DNA of 51,012 bases from Pseudomonadota bacterium. GTDB lineage: Bacteria; Pseudomonadota; Alphaproteobacteria; Acetobacterales; Acetobacteraceae. Below are positions 35,696 through 46,510 of this stretch, piece after piece. The stretch spans positions 1-51,012 of the forward strand of contig JAKADX010000031.1 in assembly GCA_021818505.1 (NCBI GenBank), written 5' to 3'. Made by a program: the position numbers and the translations under genes. Under the pieces are notes generated by a model. It was not told the origin of the DNA. It did not search any database and worked only from the letters and a program-made list of their open reading frames with translations. The first letter of the stretch is position 1. Each line of letters starts with the position of its first letter.

Positions 35696-36444
35696 AGCCG
35701 CCAGCCGCTGTGGATCGCCGCGATGCCGCCGGAGAGGTTGCGCACGCGCACGCGCGACAATCCCGCCCGCTCCATCATGCCCGCGAGCGTCGCCTGATCG
35801 GGAAAGGTGCGGATGCTCTCGACGAGGTACTGATAGCTCGGCGCATCGCCGGCAACCGCCTGCCCGAGCCGCGGCAGCACCGAGAAGCTCCAGGCGTCGT
35901 AGAGCGGTTGCAGGGCAGCCACCTGCACGCGGCTGAACTCCAGGCACAGGAAGCGTCCGCCCGGCCGCAGCACGCGCCGCGCCTCGGCCAGCACCGCTGC
36001 CTTGTCGGTGCAGTTGCGCAGGCCGAAGGCGATCGAGACCACGTCGAACGCGCGATCCGGCAGCGGTAGATGTTCCGCATCAGCAACCAGAAACGACAGC
36101 TCCCGCACCCATCCGCGCGCGGCGGCGCGGTCGCGGCCAACGGCGAGCATGGCCGGGTTCACGTCCGACAGCACCGCCGGCCCGCCGCCGCGCGTCAGCC
36201 AGCCGAAACAGATGTCGCCGGTGCCGCCGGCCAGGTCGAGCAGCCGCCGCCCGGGCCGCGGATCGAGCGCCGTGACGAAGATGCGCTTCCAGGCGCGGTG
36301 GACGCCCAGCGACATCAGGTCGTTCATCAGGTCGTAGCGCGGCGCCACACTGGCGAACACGTCGCGCACCAGCCCGCGCTTCTCCTCCGGCGCCACCTGG
36401 CGGTAGCCGAAATCCACGGTCGCGGCAGTGGGGTTGTCGGTCAT
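35692..36444 (-). CDS. ubiE: Ubiquinone/menaquinone C-methyltransferase UbiE
   Basis: 250 aa. Methylates C2 of the demethoxy-ubiquinol ring (and demethylmenaquinol) with SAM. FASVAPRYDLMNDLMSLGVHRAWKR is the UbiE family signature, followed by SAM motif LLDLAGGTGDICF, the second signature DVVSIAFGLRNCTDK and FLCLEFSRVQ. Head of ubiE-coaBC-dut on the minus strand, 29 bp from the divergent mutM; that gap contains a TATAG that could act as a -10 for either gene. The ubiB gene commonly found between ubiE and coaBC in alphaproteobacteria is absent. Confidence 0.96.
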   Translation of the reverse strand: MTDNPTAATVDFGYRQVAPEEKRGLVRDVFASVAPRYDLMNDLMSLGVHRAWKRIFVTALDPRPGRRLLDLAGGTGDICFGWLTRGGGPAVLSDVNPAMLAVGRDRAAARGWVRELSFLVADAEHLPLPDRAFDVVSIAFGLRNCTDKAAVLAEARRVLRPGGRFLCLEFSRVQVAALQPLYDAWSFSVLPRLGQAVAGDAPSYQYLVESIRTFPDQATLAGMMERAGLSRVRVRNLSGGIAAIHSGWRL

Positions 36445-36473
36445 GCCGGGCCTCTATAGCCTGACCGCTCGCC

Positions 36474-37313
36474 ATGCCGGAACTCCCCGAGGTTGAGACC
36501 GTGATGCGCGGCCTGCGCGCGCGTCTCGACGGCCGCACGCTGCGCAATGCCGCCATCGCGCGGCCTGACATGCGCTGGGCGTTCCCGCCCGGCCTGGCCG
36601 CGCGGCTGGAGGGCGCGCGCGTGGTCGGCTTTCGCCGTCGCGCGAAATACATCCTGATGCGGCTCGACGGCAGCGACAGCGTGCTGATCCATCTCGGCAT
36701 GTCCGGGCGCATCGTGCTCACCCCCACGCCCGATGCCCCGCCGCCGCCGCACGAGCATCTGCGCTTCGAGACCGATGACGGCTGGCGCTTCGGCTTCATC
36801 GATCCGCGCCGCTTCGGCTCGGTCGATCTGGTGGCCACCGCCAATGAGGACGGGCATCGCCTGCTCGCCGGACTGGGACCGGAACCGTTGAGCAACGAAT
36901 TCACACCTGCGCTTTTGTCGGCCGCCCTCGCCGGCCGGCGCACGCCGATCAAGGCGGCGCTGCTCGACCAGCGCACCGTCGCCGGCCTGGGCAATATCTA
37001 CGTCTGCGAAGCACTGCATCGCGCCGGCATCAGCCCGCTACGGGCGGCGCACACCGTCCCTGGTGCTCGCGCCGCCCGCCTCGTGCCCGCCATCCGCGCG
37101 GTGCTGACCGAGGCGATCGAGGCCGGCGGATCATCCCTGCGCGACTACGTGCAGCCGGACGGAGAGCTTGGGTATTTCCAGCACGCCTGGCGCGTCTATG
37201 GCCGCGAGGGCGAGGCTTGCAGCGTCTGTCCAGGCCCGCCGGCCTGCGCGGGGGTGCGCCGTGTCGTGCAGTCGGCGCGCAGCAGCTTCTATTGCCCGCG
37301 CACGCAGCGCTAG
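36474..37313 (+). CDS. mutM: Formamidopyrimidine-DNA glycosylase (Fpg/MutM)
   Basis: 279 aa. Base-excision repair enzyme for 8-oxoguanine, with lyase activity from the N-terminal proline. [14 protein letters not shown] gives Pro2 and Glu3; RRRAKYIL supplies the conserved lysine; [29 protein letters not shown] is the helix-two-turn-helix region. The C-terminal zinc finger is unusual: Cys249, Cys252, Cys258 and Cys274 are present but the final CPxCQ reads CPRTQR, with Thr277 where the fourth zinc ligand is expected. The DNA shows ACG cleanly, so this is not a frameshift. Divergent from ubiE. Confidence 0.94.
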   Translation: MPELPEVETVMRGLRARLDGRTLRNAAIARPDMRWAFPPGLAARLEGARVVGFRRRAKYILMRLDGSDSVLIHLGMSGRIVLTPTPDAPPPPHEHLRFETDDGWRFGFIDPRRFGSVDLVATANEDGHRLLAGLGPEPLSNEFTPALLSAALAGRRTPIKAALLDQRTVAGLGNIYVCEALHRAGISPLRAAHTVPGARAARLVPAIRAVLTEAIEAGGSSLRDYVQPDGELGYFQHAWRVYGREGEACSVCPGPPACAGVRRVVQSARSSFYCPRTQR

Positions 37314-37354
37314 CTAGACAGGCGCCCCGCACGGATCAGCCGAGGAGGGCGCCG

Positions 37355-38134
37355 ATGGCCGGTTTCGAGACGATCCTGGTGGAGACGCACGGGCGCGTCG
37401 GCCTGATCCGGCTCAACCGGCCGCAGGCGATGAACGCGCTGTGCGACCAGTTGATGGACGAACTCGGCACGCAGCTCGCCGCCTTCGACGCGGACCGCGC
37501 GATCGGCGCGGTCGTGCTGACTGGCTCGGAGAAGGCCTTCGCCGCCGGCGCCGACATCAAGGAAATGAAGGACCGCTCCTACCCCGCGGTGCTGGAGGAC
37601 GACTGGATCGGCAAGCGGTGGGAGCGCATCCTGGGGATGCGCAAACCGACCATCGCCGCCGTCGCCGGCTTCGCGCTCGGCGGGGGCTGCGAACTCGCGA
37701 TGATGTGCGACATCATCGTCGCCGCCGACACGGCGAAGTTCGGCCAGCCCGAGATCAATCTCGGCGTGATTCCGGGGGCGGGCGGAACGCAGCGGCTGAC
37801 CCGCGCCGTCGGCAAGTCAAAGGCGATGGAGATGGTGCTGACCGGCCGCATGATGGACGCCACCGAGGCCGAGAGGTGCAATCTGGTCGCGCGCATCTTC
37901 CCTGCCGATGCGCTGGTGGCCGAGGCGATCAAGATCGGTGAACGCATCGCCGCGCTGTCGCCGGTGGCGGTGACGCTGGCGAAGCAGGCCGTCAACCGCG
38001 CGTTCGAAACCACGTTGAGCGAGGGTGTGCGGGCCGAACGGGCACTGTTCCTTTCCCTGTTCGGCACCGCCGATCAGCGCGAGGGCATGGCCGCCTTCAT
38101 CGAAAAGCGGCGCGCCAGCTTCGGCACACGGTGA
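37355..38134 (+). CDS. Enoyl-CoA hydratase
   Basis: 259 aa. Crotonase superfamily: hydrates 2-enoyl-CoA in beta-oxidation. [22 protein letters not shown], then the oxyanion-hole regions [10 protein letters not shown] and [24 protein letters not shown], and [22 protein letters not shown] with the catalytic glutamates. The mix is that of short-chain enoyl-CoA hydratases rather than isomerases. CGAGGAGGG precedes the ATG. Position between mutM and rpsT is the usual one in alphaproteobacterial dnaA regions. Confidence 0.94.
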   Translation: MAGFETILVETHGRVGLIRLNRPQAMNALCDQLMDELGTQLAAFDADRAIGAVVLTGSEKAFAAGADIKEMKDRSYPAVLEDDWIGKRWERILGMRKPTIAAVAGFALGGGCELAMMCDIIVAADTAKFGQPEINLGVIPGAGGTQRLTRAVGKSKAMEMVLTGRMMDATEAERCNLVARIFPADALVAEAIKIGERIAALSPVAVTLAKQAVNRAFETTLSEGVRAERALFLSLFGTADQREGMAAFIEKRRASFGTR

Positions 38135-38145
38135 GGGCGGCTTCC

Positions 38146-38174
38146 TTGACTCGCTGTCCGACTGTGCCTATCAC
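38146..38174 (+). promoter_or_regulatory. Candidate sigma-70 promoter for rpsT
   Basis: TTGACT (38146-38151), 17-bp spacer, TATCAC (38169-38174), twelve bases after the enoyl-CoA hydratase stop. It would give an 80-90-base leader to rpsT. In E. coli rpsT is autoregulated through its leader; whether that happens here cannot be seen. Confidence 0.5.
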
Positions 38175-38263
38175 ACCCGTTCCTGAATGCCGGCCGAGGG
38201 TCTGACGCACCGCTGACGCAGCGGCGGCCGGGTTGCGCCCCCTGGACATTTTTGAAGAGAGCC

Positions 38264-38533
38264 ATGGCTAACAATGCATCCGCGCGCAAGCGCATCCGGC
38301 AGACCGAACGGCGCACCGAGCGCAATCGCATGCGCAAGTCGCGCGTGCGCACCTTCGTCAAGAAGGTCGAGAGCGCGATCGCCGGCGGCGATCGCGGCGC
38401 GGCGGCCGAGGCGCTGCGCGCCGCGCAGCCGGAGCTGCAGCGGGCTGCCACCAAGGGCGTGATTCACCGCAATACGGTGATGCGCAAGCTGTCTCGTCTG
38501 TCGGCCCGCATCAAGTCGCTGCCGACCGCCTGA
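38264..38533 (+). CDS. rpsT: 30S ribosomal protein S20
   Basis: 89 aa, basic. [34 protein letters not shown]-type N-terminus and [17 protein letters not shown] near the end are standard S20 sequence. It binds 16S rRNA in the 30S subunit. GAAGAGAGCC precedes the ATG. An in-frame TTG four codons earlier is not needed. A 324-bp gap separates it from dnaA. Confidence 0.97.
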   Translation: MANNASARKRIRQTERRTERNRMRKSRVRTFVKKVESAIAGGDRGAAAEALRAAQPELQRAATKGVIHRNTVMRKLSRLSARIKSLPTA

Positions 38534-38585
38534 TCGACCACAGCGAAGCGGTGCCGCAATGGCGCCGCGCCGCAACGGAAGAAAA

Positions 38586-38609
38586 GTGCGTCTGGGCCAC
38601 TGGACGCAC
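38586..38609. repeat. Inverted repeat downstream of rpsT
   Basis: GTGCGTC (38586-38592) and GACGCAC (38603-38609) form a perfect 7-bp stem around a 10-base loop. No T-run follows on the plus strand, though on the minus strand CTTTTCTT follows the stem. It may be a weak rpsT transcription end or simply a hairpin. Confidence 0.3.
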
Positions 38610-38626
38610 GTTGCAGCAATGAGCAC

Positions 38627-38659
38627 TTGAATATTGGTTCGCACGGACATATTCGTGCG
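38627..38659 (+). promoter_or_regulatory. Candidate dnaA promoter with overlapping inverted repeat
   Basis: TTGAAT (38627-38632), 17-bp spacer, TATTCG (38650-38655). The inverted repeat CGCACG (38640-38645) / CGTGCG (38654-38659), with 8 bases between, straddles the -10, so a bound regulator would block it. The -10 match is weak. Confidence 0.3.
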
Positions 38660-38857
38660 CTTGAGGTTTGTTTACTTGTAAGACAGCCTTCTCCGGACTT
38701 TTCGATTGCCTCGCGCCCGGTTTCGGCCTAATCATTTCTGCATCGGCGATCTGTCGTGGCTCTCTCCAAGGGACGGCTCCGTGTCATTGGTCCTGGCCGT
38801 CGGGCCAGCCGCTCGTGGGGCAGTCCGGGGGTCGGCCGCGTCGGGGGGTGGGGGTCC

Positions 38858-40315
38858 ATGGCGGTAGGGGGCGTGCGCGAGGTCGATGGCGTGAGCGGAC
38901 AACCTGGCCATGAAGAACCTTCGCTCGCCGCGCAATGGGCGCGGGTGCGCGGCCGCCTGCAGAGCGAAGTCGGCGAGGTGGAATACCGCACTTGGCTGCG
39001 CCAGATGTCGCTCGGCGGCATCGACGGCGACGAGGTCACCATGCGCCTGCCGACCCGGTTCCTGCGCGACTGGGTGCGCAGCCATTACGGCGACCGGTTG
39101 AGCGCGCTCTGGCAGGCGGAGAACCGCCACGTCCGCCGCGTCGATATCCGCGTCGGCGAGGGCAGCCCGGACCCGGATCCCACCCCGGTGAGCGCGCCTG
39201 TCCCCGCCGCCGTGCCGATCCCCGTTGCCATCCCGGCCGAGGCCGCCGGCGCGCTGCCCGGGCCCGACCGCAGCGGCGAGGCGGCGCTGGACCCGCGCTT
39301 CACCTTCGACAGCTTCGTGGTCGGCAAGCCGAACGAATTCGCCTATGCCTGCGCCCGTCGGGTCGCCGAACAGCCCAACTGCCCCGGCTTCAACCCGCTG
39401 TTCCTCTATGGCGGCGTCGGGCTGGGCAAGACGCACCTGATGCATGCCGTCGCCTGGGAACTCGGCGGCCACGCCGCCCCGCGGCGCGCCCGCCCGGCGA
39501 GCGTCGCCTACATGTCGGCAGAACGGTTCATGTACCGCTTTATTGCCGCCATTCGCAGTCAGGCGACCATGGAATTCAAGGAACAACTGCGCAGCGTCGA
39601 TGTTCTGATGATCGACGACCTGCAATTCCTGATCGGCAAGGACGCCACACAGGAGGAGTTCTTTCACACCTTCAACGCGCTCGTCGATGCCGGCAAGCAG
39701 ATCGTCGTGTCCGCCGACAAGTCGCCATCCGACCTGTCGGGGTTGGAGGATCGCGTGCGCACCCGGCTCGGCTGCGGCATGGTGGCCGATCTGCACGCCA
39801 CCACGTACGAGCTGCGCATCTCCATCCTGGAGGCGAAGGCCGCGCGCGCCGGCATGGCCGTGCCGCCGAAGGTCGTGGAGTTCCTCGCCCACAAGATCAC
39901 CTCGAACGTCCGCGAACTGGAGGGCGCGCTGAACCGCCTGATCGCGCACGCCAACCTGTTCGGCCGCGCCATCACGCTGGAGACCACGCAGGAGGTGCTG
40001 CACGACATCCTCAAGGCGCACGACCGGCGCGTCACCATCGAGGAGATCCAGAAGCGCGTCGCCGAGCACTGGAACATCCGGCTGACCGACATGTCTTCGC
40101 CCCGCCGGGCGCGGGCGGTGGCACGGCCGCGCCAGGTGGCGATGTACCTGGCCAAGCAGCTCACCAGCCGCTCGCTGCCCGAGATCGGGCGGAAATTCGG
40201 GAACCGCGACCATACCACGGTGATGCACGCGGTGCAGCGCGTCGGCGACCTGATGGCGCGCGACGCCGGCTTCGCGGAGGATGTGGAACTGCTCCGCCGC
40301 ATGCTGGAAAGCTGA
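38858..40315 (+). CDS. dnaA: Chromosomal replication initiator DnaA
   Basis: 485 aa from the chosen ATG. Domain I begins LAAQWARVRGRLQSEVGEVEYRTWLRQM; domain II is a proline-rich linker (VSAPVPAAVPIPVAIP); domain III AAA+ has FVVGKPNEFAYACARRVAE, Walker A LFLYGGVGLGKTHLMHA and Walker B VLMIDDLQFLIGKDATQEEFFHTFN; domain IV ends with the DnaA-box-binding motif NRDHTTVMHAVQRV. The start is ambiguous: ATG 38858 follows a G-rich stretch, GTG 38891 has GCGAGGT at good spacing, and GTG 38756 gives a long low-complexity head. First gene of dnaA-dnaN-recF-gyrB. Confidence 0.97.
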   Translation: MAVGGVREVDGVSGQPGHEEPSLAAQWARVRGRLQSEVGEVEYRTWLRQMSLGGIDGDEVTMRLPTRFLRDWVRSHYGDRLSALWQAENRHVRRVDIRVGEGSPDPDPTPVSAPVPAAVPIPVAIPAEAAGALPGPDRSGEAALDPRFTFDSFVVGKPNEFAYACARRVAEQPNCPGFNPLFLYGGVGLGKTHLMHAVAWELGGHAAPRRARPASVAYMSAERFMYRFIAAIRSQATMEFKEQLRSVDVLMIDDLQFLIGKDATQEEFFHTFNALVDAGKQIVVSADKSPSDLSGLEDRVRTRLGCGMVADLHATTYELRISILEAKAARAGMAVPPKVVEFLAHKITSNVRELEGALNRLIAHANLFGRAITLETTQEVLHDILKAHDRRVTIEEIQKRVAEHWNIRLTDMSSPRRARAVARPRQVAMYLAKQLTSRSLPEIGRKFGNRDHTTVMHAVQRVGDLMARDAGFAEDVELLRRMLES

Positions 40316-40447
40316 GGGCGGCGCAGCAGGACGCTTGCGGCCCGGCCGCCCATCGCTAGACTGACGGACCCGCGATTCGGCCGCCCCTCGCACGATGGAC
40401 GGCCGGCGCCGGCGAAATGGGTCCGGTCCAGTGAGGATGCCGCCGCT

Positions 40448-41575
40448 ATGAAGATCAAGGCCGACCGGGCGTCGCTGCTCAAGGCGCTGGCCCATGTGCA
40501 GAGCGTGGTGGAGAAGCGCAACACCATCCCCATCCTGGCCAACGTCAAGATCGAGGCGCACGACACCCGTCTGCGACTGACCGCCACCGACATGGAGATC
40601 GCGGTGGTCGAGGAGGTGCCGGCCACCAGCCTCTCCGACGGCGCCTGCACCGCGCCCGCGACAACGCTGTACGAGATCGTCCGCAAGTTGCCCGAGGGAG
40701 CGGAGGTACAGCTCGAATACGTCGGCGAAGGCGACGGGCAGCTGAAGCTCCGCGCGGGACGCTATGCCACCTCGCTCGTGGTGCTGCCGACCGACGACTT
40801 CCCCTCGATGACGGCGGGCAGCCTGCCCTATCGCTTCGCGCTGAACGCGCAGCACCTGCGCGGGCTGATCGACCGCACCCGCTTTGCGATCTCGACCGAG
40901 GAGACACGGTACTACCTCAACGGCATCTTCCTCCATGCCACCGAAAGCGACGGCGCGAAGGTGCTGCGCGCGGTCGCCACCGACGGCCACCGCCTCGCCC
41001 GGGTCGAGGAGCCGCTGCCGGAGGGGGCGGCCGGGATGCCGGGCGTGATCGTGCCGCGCAAGACCGTCGCCGAACTGCGCAAGCTGCTCGATGAAATCAG
41101 CGGCGACGTGGAGATCGCGCTGTCCGACACGCGCATCCAGTTCCGCGCCGGGCCGGTCACGCTGACCAGCAAGCTGATCGACGGCACCTTCCCTGAATAC
41201 GAGCGCGTCATTCCGCGCGACAACGACAAGGTGCTGCGCGTCACCAAGAAAGACTTCGCCGAGGCGGTGGCGCGCGTGGCGGCGATCTCGGCGGAGCGGA
41301 TGCGGCCGATCAAGCTGTCGCTCGGGCGCAACCTGCTGGTGCTGTCCTGCTCCAGCCCCGACCAGGGCACCGCAACCGAGGAGCTGGACAACGACCACGT
41401 CAAATACGACGCCTCGCCGCTCGAGATCGGCTTCCAGTCGCGCTACCTCGGCGACATCACCGACCAGGTGAGCGAGGAGGTGGAATTCTGCTTCTCCGAC
41501 GGCGCCGCGCCGACCATCGTGCGCGACGCGGCGGATGCCAGCGCGCTCTATGTGCTGATGCCGATGCGCGTCTGA
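40448..41575 (+). CDS. dnaN: DNA polymerase III beta subunit (sliding clamp)
   Basis: 375 aa. MKIKADRASLLKALAHVQSVVEKRNTIPILANVKIEA is the standard DnaN N-terminus; GHRLARVEEPLP, FPEYERVIPRDNDKVLRVTKKDF and the C-terminal SALYVLMPMRV are conserved clamp segments. Forms the ring that tethers polymerase III. GTGAGGATG lies ahead of the ATG. It is 132 bp after dnaA, a gap in which I see no clear promoter, and 2 bp before recF. Confidence 0.97.
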   Translation: MKIKADRASLLKALAHVQSVVEKRNTIPILANVKIEAHDTRLRLTATDMEIAVVEEVPATSLSDGACTAPATTLYEIVRKLPEGAEVQLEYVGEGDGQLKLRAGRYATSLVVLPTDDFPSMTAGSLPYRFALNAQHLRGLIDRTRFAISTEETRYYLNGIFLHATESDGAKVLRAVATDGHRLARVEEPLPEGAAGMPGVIVPRKTVAELRKLLDEISGDVEIALSDTRIQFRAGPVTLTSKLIDGTFPEYERVIPRDNDKVLRVTKKDFAEAVARVAAISAERMRPIKLSLGRNLLVLSCSSPDQGTATEELDNDHVKYDASPLEIGFQSRYLGDITDQVSEEVEFCFSDGAAPTIVRDAADASALYVLMPMRV

Positions 41576-41577
41576 AT

Positions 41578-42738
41578 GTGCCCGCGGCCGGACTGCGCCT
41601 TGTCCGCCTGACGCTGACGGGTTTCCGCAACTACGCCGCGCTGACCTGGCGCCCGACCGGGCACATCGTGACGCTGTCCGGGCCGAACGGCAGCGGCAAG
41701 ACCAACCTGCTGGAGGCGATTTCCCTGCTCGTCCCCGGACGCGGCCTGCGCGGCGCGCGCGTCGCCGATCTGGCGCGGCGCGGCGAGGGAGCGGCCGGCG
41801 GGTTCGCCATCGCCGCCCGCCTCGCGACGCCTGCCGGCGACATCGATGTCGGCACCGGCACGCCGCCCGAGGGGCCGGCGGACCGGCGCGTCTTTCGCCT
41901 CGACGGCGCCACCCCGCGCAGCCAGGCGGAGGTGGCGGCACGCGTTGCGGCGGTGTGGCTGACGCCGCAGATGGACCGGCTGTTCCTGGAGGGTGCGGCC
42001 GGCCGCCGCCGCTTTCTGGATCGCCTGGTCTTCGCGCTGGAACCGGGCCATGCGCGCGAGGTTGCCGCCCACGACACCGCGATGGCGGGCCGCAACCGGC
42101 TGCTCGGCGCTGGCAGCGCCGACACCGCGTGGCTCGCCGGACTTGAGGATGCGATGGCCCGGCATGCCGTGGCGGTGACGGCGGCGCGCGCGGCACTGGT
42201 GGAGCGGCTCAATGTCGCGCTTGCGGCCGGCGCGGCCGCCCCGTTCCCGGCCGCAAGAATCACGCTGCGCTGCCCGATCGCCGAACGGCTGGCCGCCGCG
42301 CCGGCGCTGGCGGCGGAGGAGTGGCTGCGCGGGGAGCTTGCCGCCGGCCGCGCCCGCGATGCCGCCGCCGGCGCGGCGATGTCCGGCGCCCACCGCGCCG
42401 ACATGGTGCTCAGCGACGCGCTGACCGGACTGCCCGCCGACCAGGCCAGCACCGGCCAACAGAAGGCGCTGCTGATCGGCGTCGTGCTCGGCCATGCCGC
42501 CCTGCTGGCCGAGGCGCGCGGGTTCGCGCCGCTGCTGCTGCTCGACGAGCCGGCGGTGCATCTCGATTCCGACCGGCGCGCGGCGCTGTTCGCCGCGCTG
42601 TTGCGTCTGCCCGCGCAATCATTCCTGACCTCGGCGGATCGTGACGTGTTCCGCCCGCTGCGCGGACAGGCGGAAGCGTTGCGCGTGGCGGACGGCAGAC
42701 TGCTGCCGGACGCTGATTCCGATGCCATGGACGCGTGA
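41578..42738 (+). CDS. recF: DNA replication and repair protein RecF
   Basis: 386 aa from a GTG start two bases after the dnaN stop, so translation is probably coupled. SMC-like ATPase that loads RecA at gaps: LRLVRLTLTGFRNYAAL, Walker A SGPNGSGKTNLLEAISLL, WLTPQMDRLFLEGAAGRRRFLDRLVFALEP, signature STGQQKALLIGVVLGHAALL and Walker B LLLLDEPAVHLD. The gene is unusually alanine-rich but complete. Confidence 0.95.
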   Translation: MPAAGLRLVRLTLTGFRNYAALTWRPTGHIVTLSGPNGSGKTNLLEAISLLVPGRGLRGARVADLARRGEGAAGGFAIAARLATPAGDIDVGTGTPPEGPADRRVFRLDGATPRSQAEVAARVAAVWLTPQMDRLFLEGAAGRRRFLDRLVFALEPGHAREVAAHDTAMAGRNRLLGAGSADTAWLAGLEDAMARHAVAVTAARAALVERLNVALAAGAAAPFPAARITLRCPIAERLAAAPALAAEEWLRGELAAGRARDAAAGAAMSGAHRADMVLSDALTGLPADQASTGQQKALLIGVVLGHAALLAEARGFAPLLLLDEPAVHLDSDRRAALFAALLRLPAQSFLTSADRDVFRPLRGQAEALRVADGRLLPDADSDAMDA

Positions 42739-45243
<2,505 letters not shown>

Positions 45244-45250
45244 GCGATAT

Positions 45251-45268
45251 TGTTCCTTGTATGGAACA
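45251..45268. repeat. Perfect palindrome after gyrB
   Basis: TGTTCC-TTGTAT-GGAACA, a 6-bp perfect stem with a 6-base centre, begins 8 bp after the gyrB stop. No T-run follows, so it is at best a weak terminator; a protein-binding site is equally possible. It is not the alphaproteobacterial LexA box, which is a direct repeat of GTTC. Confidence 0.35.
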
Positions 45269-45293
45269 TTGGCGGCGCGGCGGTGCAGCGGGG

Positions 45294-45926
45294 TCACGCC
45301 CTTCTGCCGGGCGGGCCGCAGGCGTGGGGCACATCCGGGGGCCGGGGCGCGGCATCGCGGTGCGCGGGTGCCGCGGCGGGCGATACGGCGGCGGAGGACG
45401 GCCGGGCGCCAGCGGCCCTGCACGGCTCGGCGGCGCTGCGCGGCTGCAAGCGCCGTCTGGCGGGGCGGCGCGGCAAGGTGAGCACGGCCGGCGGGCGCAG
45501 CCCGAGCATGTGGCAGAGCGGGCGCAGGATGCGGCCGGCCTGCGGCGCGGCGGCCAGGAAGGCCGCCATCTCCGGCTCGGCCAGCAGGTATTGCAGTTGC
45601 GAGGCGCCCGCGGCCGCCTCCGGCACCAGCCGGATCAGCCAGGCACGGCCGCGCGGCAGCGGCGACGGCGCGGCCGGCCGCTGCGGGCGGGGCGTGCCTG
45701 GCCGGCGCGGGCGGACGGGGCGACGCCGGGCGGGGCGCAGCCGGCCGGCGGCGTGCCGCGCGGCGAGGGCGGAAAAGCGCCGCGCCAGCCGTCGCAGCCG
45801 CCGGCAGATCAGGATGATCAGCGGCCCGGCGAGCCGACCCCCGGCGATGCGCGCGGCGACCATGCGGCACAGCATCGCGATGATGCCGGCGAAGCGCAGG
45901 TTCGCGGCGGGCGGGGTGAGCGACAT
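45294..45926 (-). CDS. Hypothetical protein, arginine/alanine/proline-rich
   Basis: 210 aa, no known domain recognised. The N-terminus LRFAGIIAMLCRMVAARIAGGRLAGPLIILICRRLRRLARRFSALAAR is amphipathic with a possible short membrane segment, followed by a proline/arginine-rich linker, a better-structured block RGRAWLIRLVPEAAAGASQLQYLLAEPEMAAFLAAAPQAGRILRPLCHMLGL, and a low-complexity tail. The structured block has the look of a conserved protein and argues for a real gene in this GC-rich setting; there is no clear ribosome site. It is convergent with gyrB, 50 bp between stops. Confidence 0.55.
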   Translation of the reverse strand: MSLTPPAANLRFAGIIAMLCRMVAARIAGGRLAGPLIILICRRLRRLARRFSALAARHAAGRLRPARRRPVRPRRPGTPRPQRPAAPSPLPRGRAWLIRLVPEAAAGASQLQYLLAEPEMAAFLAAAPQAGRILRPLCHMLGLRPPAVLTLPRRPARRRLQPRSAAEPCRAAGARPSSAAVSPAAAPAHRDAAPRPPDVPHACGPPGRRA

Positions 45927-45997
45927 GACAGCAAAACTAACACAACCACCCCGGCCTGGGCAACGGGCATTTAACCGGGCGAACGGCGAAGACGTCG

Positions 45998-46444
45998 CTA
46001 CCCCGCCGGGCGATGCAGCGTCAGCAGCAGCGCGCGCAGCCGTTCCGGCAGCGCGGTCGGGCGGTTGCTGGCGCGATCGACATAGACATGGACGAAATGC
46101 CCTTGCGCGGAGGCCGTGTCGGCGTCGTTGCGGAACAGCCCGATCTCGTAGCGCACGCTGGAGCGGCCGAGATGCGCCACGCGCACGCCGGCATGAACGT
46201 CATCGGGAAAGGCGATCGGGCTGAAATATTTGCACGCGGTCTCGACCACCAGCCCGACGACCGTGCTGGTTTCGATGTCCAGCACGCCTTCCTCGATCAG
46301 CATGCGGTTCACGGCGGTGTCGAAATACGAGTAGTAAACGACGTTGTTGACGTGGCGGTACACGTCGTTGTCCATCCAGCGCGTCGGGATATGCGTGAAA
46401 CGCACGTAGTCGGCGCGGCGGTCGGGGTCGGGCCTGGCGGGCAT
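45998..46444 (-). CDS. Acyl-CoA thioesterase, 4HBT hotdog family
   Basis: 148 aa. Single hotdog domain: FTHIPTRWMDNDVYRHVNNVVYYSYFDTAVNRML holds the catalytic aspartate of the 4-hydroxybenzoyl-CoA thioesterase/YbgC group (W-x-D-x-D), and VVETACKYFSPIAFPDDVHAGVRV and HLGRSSVRYEIGLF follow as usual. Probably hydrolyses short acyl-CoA; substrate not known. The frame is open far upstream across the protease gene on the other strand but only the 148-aa part is homologous. A perfect TTGACA (complement of 46495-46500) lies upstream without a convincing -10. Confidence 0.87.
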   Translation of the reverse strand: MPARPDPDRRADYVRFTHIPTRWMDNDVYRHVNNVVYYSYFDTAVNRMLIEEGVLDIETSTVVGLVVETACKYFSPIAFPDDVHAGVRVAHLGRSSVRYEIGLFRNDADTASAQGHFVHVYVDRASNRPTALPERLRALLLTLHRPAG

Positions 46445-46510
46445 TGCGGGCTTCCGTGATCTGGCCCGCGCGGCTTGGAGAGCGATGCGCCGCCTGTCAA
46501 GCTGCGGCCC

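Larger units (their letters stand above)
38534..38857. other. Intergenic region between rpsT and dnaA
   Basis: This 324-bp gap is the longest in the window without a gene, and its middle (about 38610-38760) is clearly richer in A and T than the surroundings. It holds the two inverted repeats and the dnaA promoter listed separately. I find no full TTATCCACA DnaA box, so I do not call an origin here. The last 100 bp may belong to dnaA if translation starts at GTG 38756. Confidence 0.5.

Noticed and set aside
38534-38857. Chromosomal origin in the rpsT-dnaA gap
   Set aside because: No DnaA box cluster found by eye; A/T enrichment alone is not enough.
38732-42196. 1154-codon open frame on the minus strand opposite dnaA, dnaN and recF
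   Set aside because: It mirrors strong homologous genes on the plus strand; its arginine/histidine/glutamine-rich composition is what GC-rich antisense frames give.
45251-45268. LexA box after gyrB
   Set aside because: Alphaproteobacterial LexA sites are direct repeats of GTTC with 7 bases between; this is an inverted repeat.
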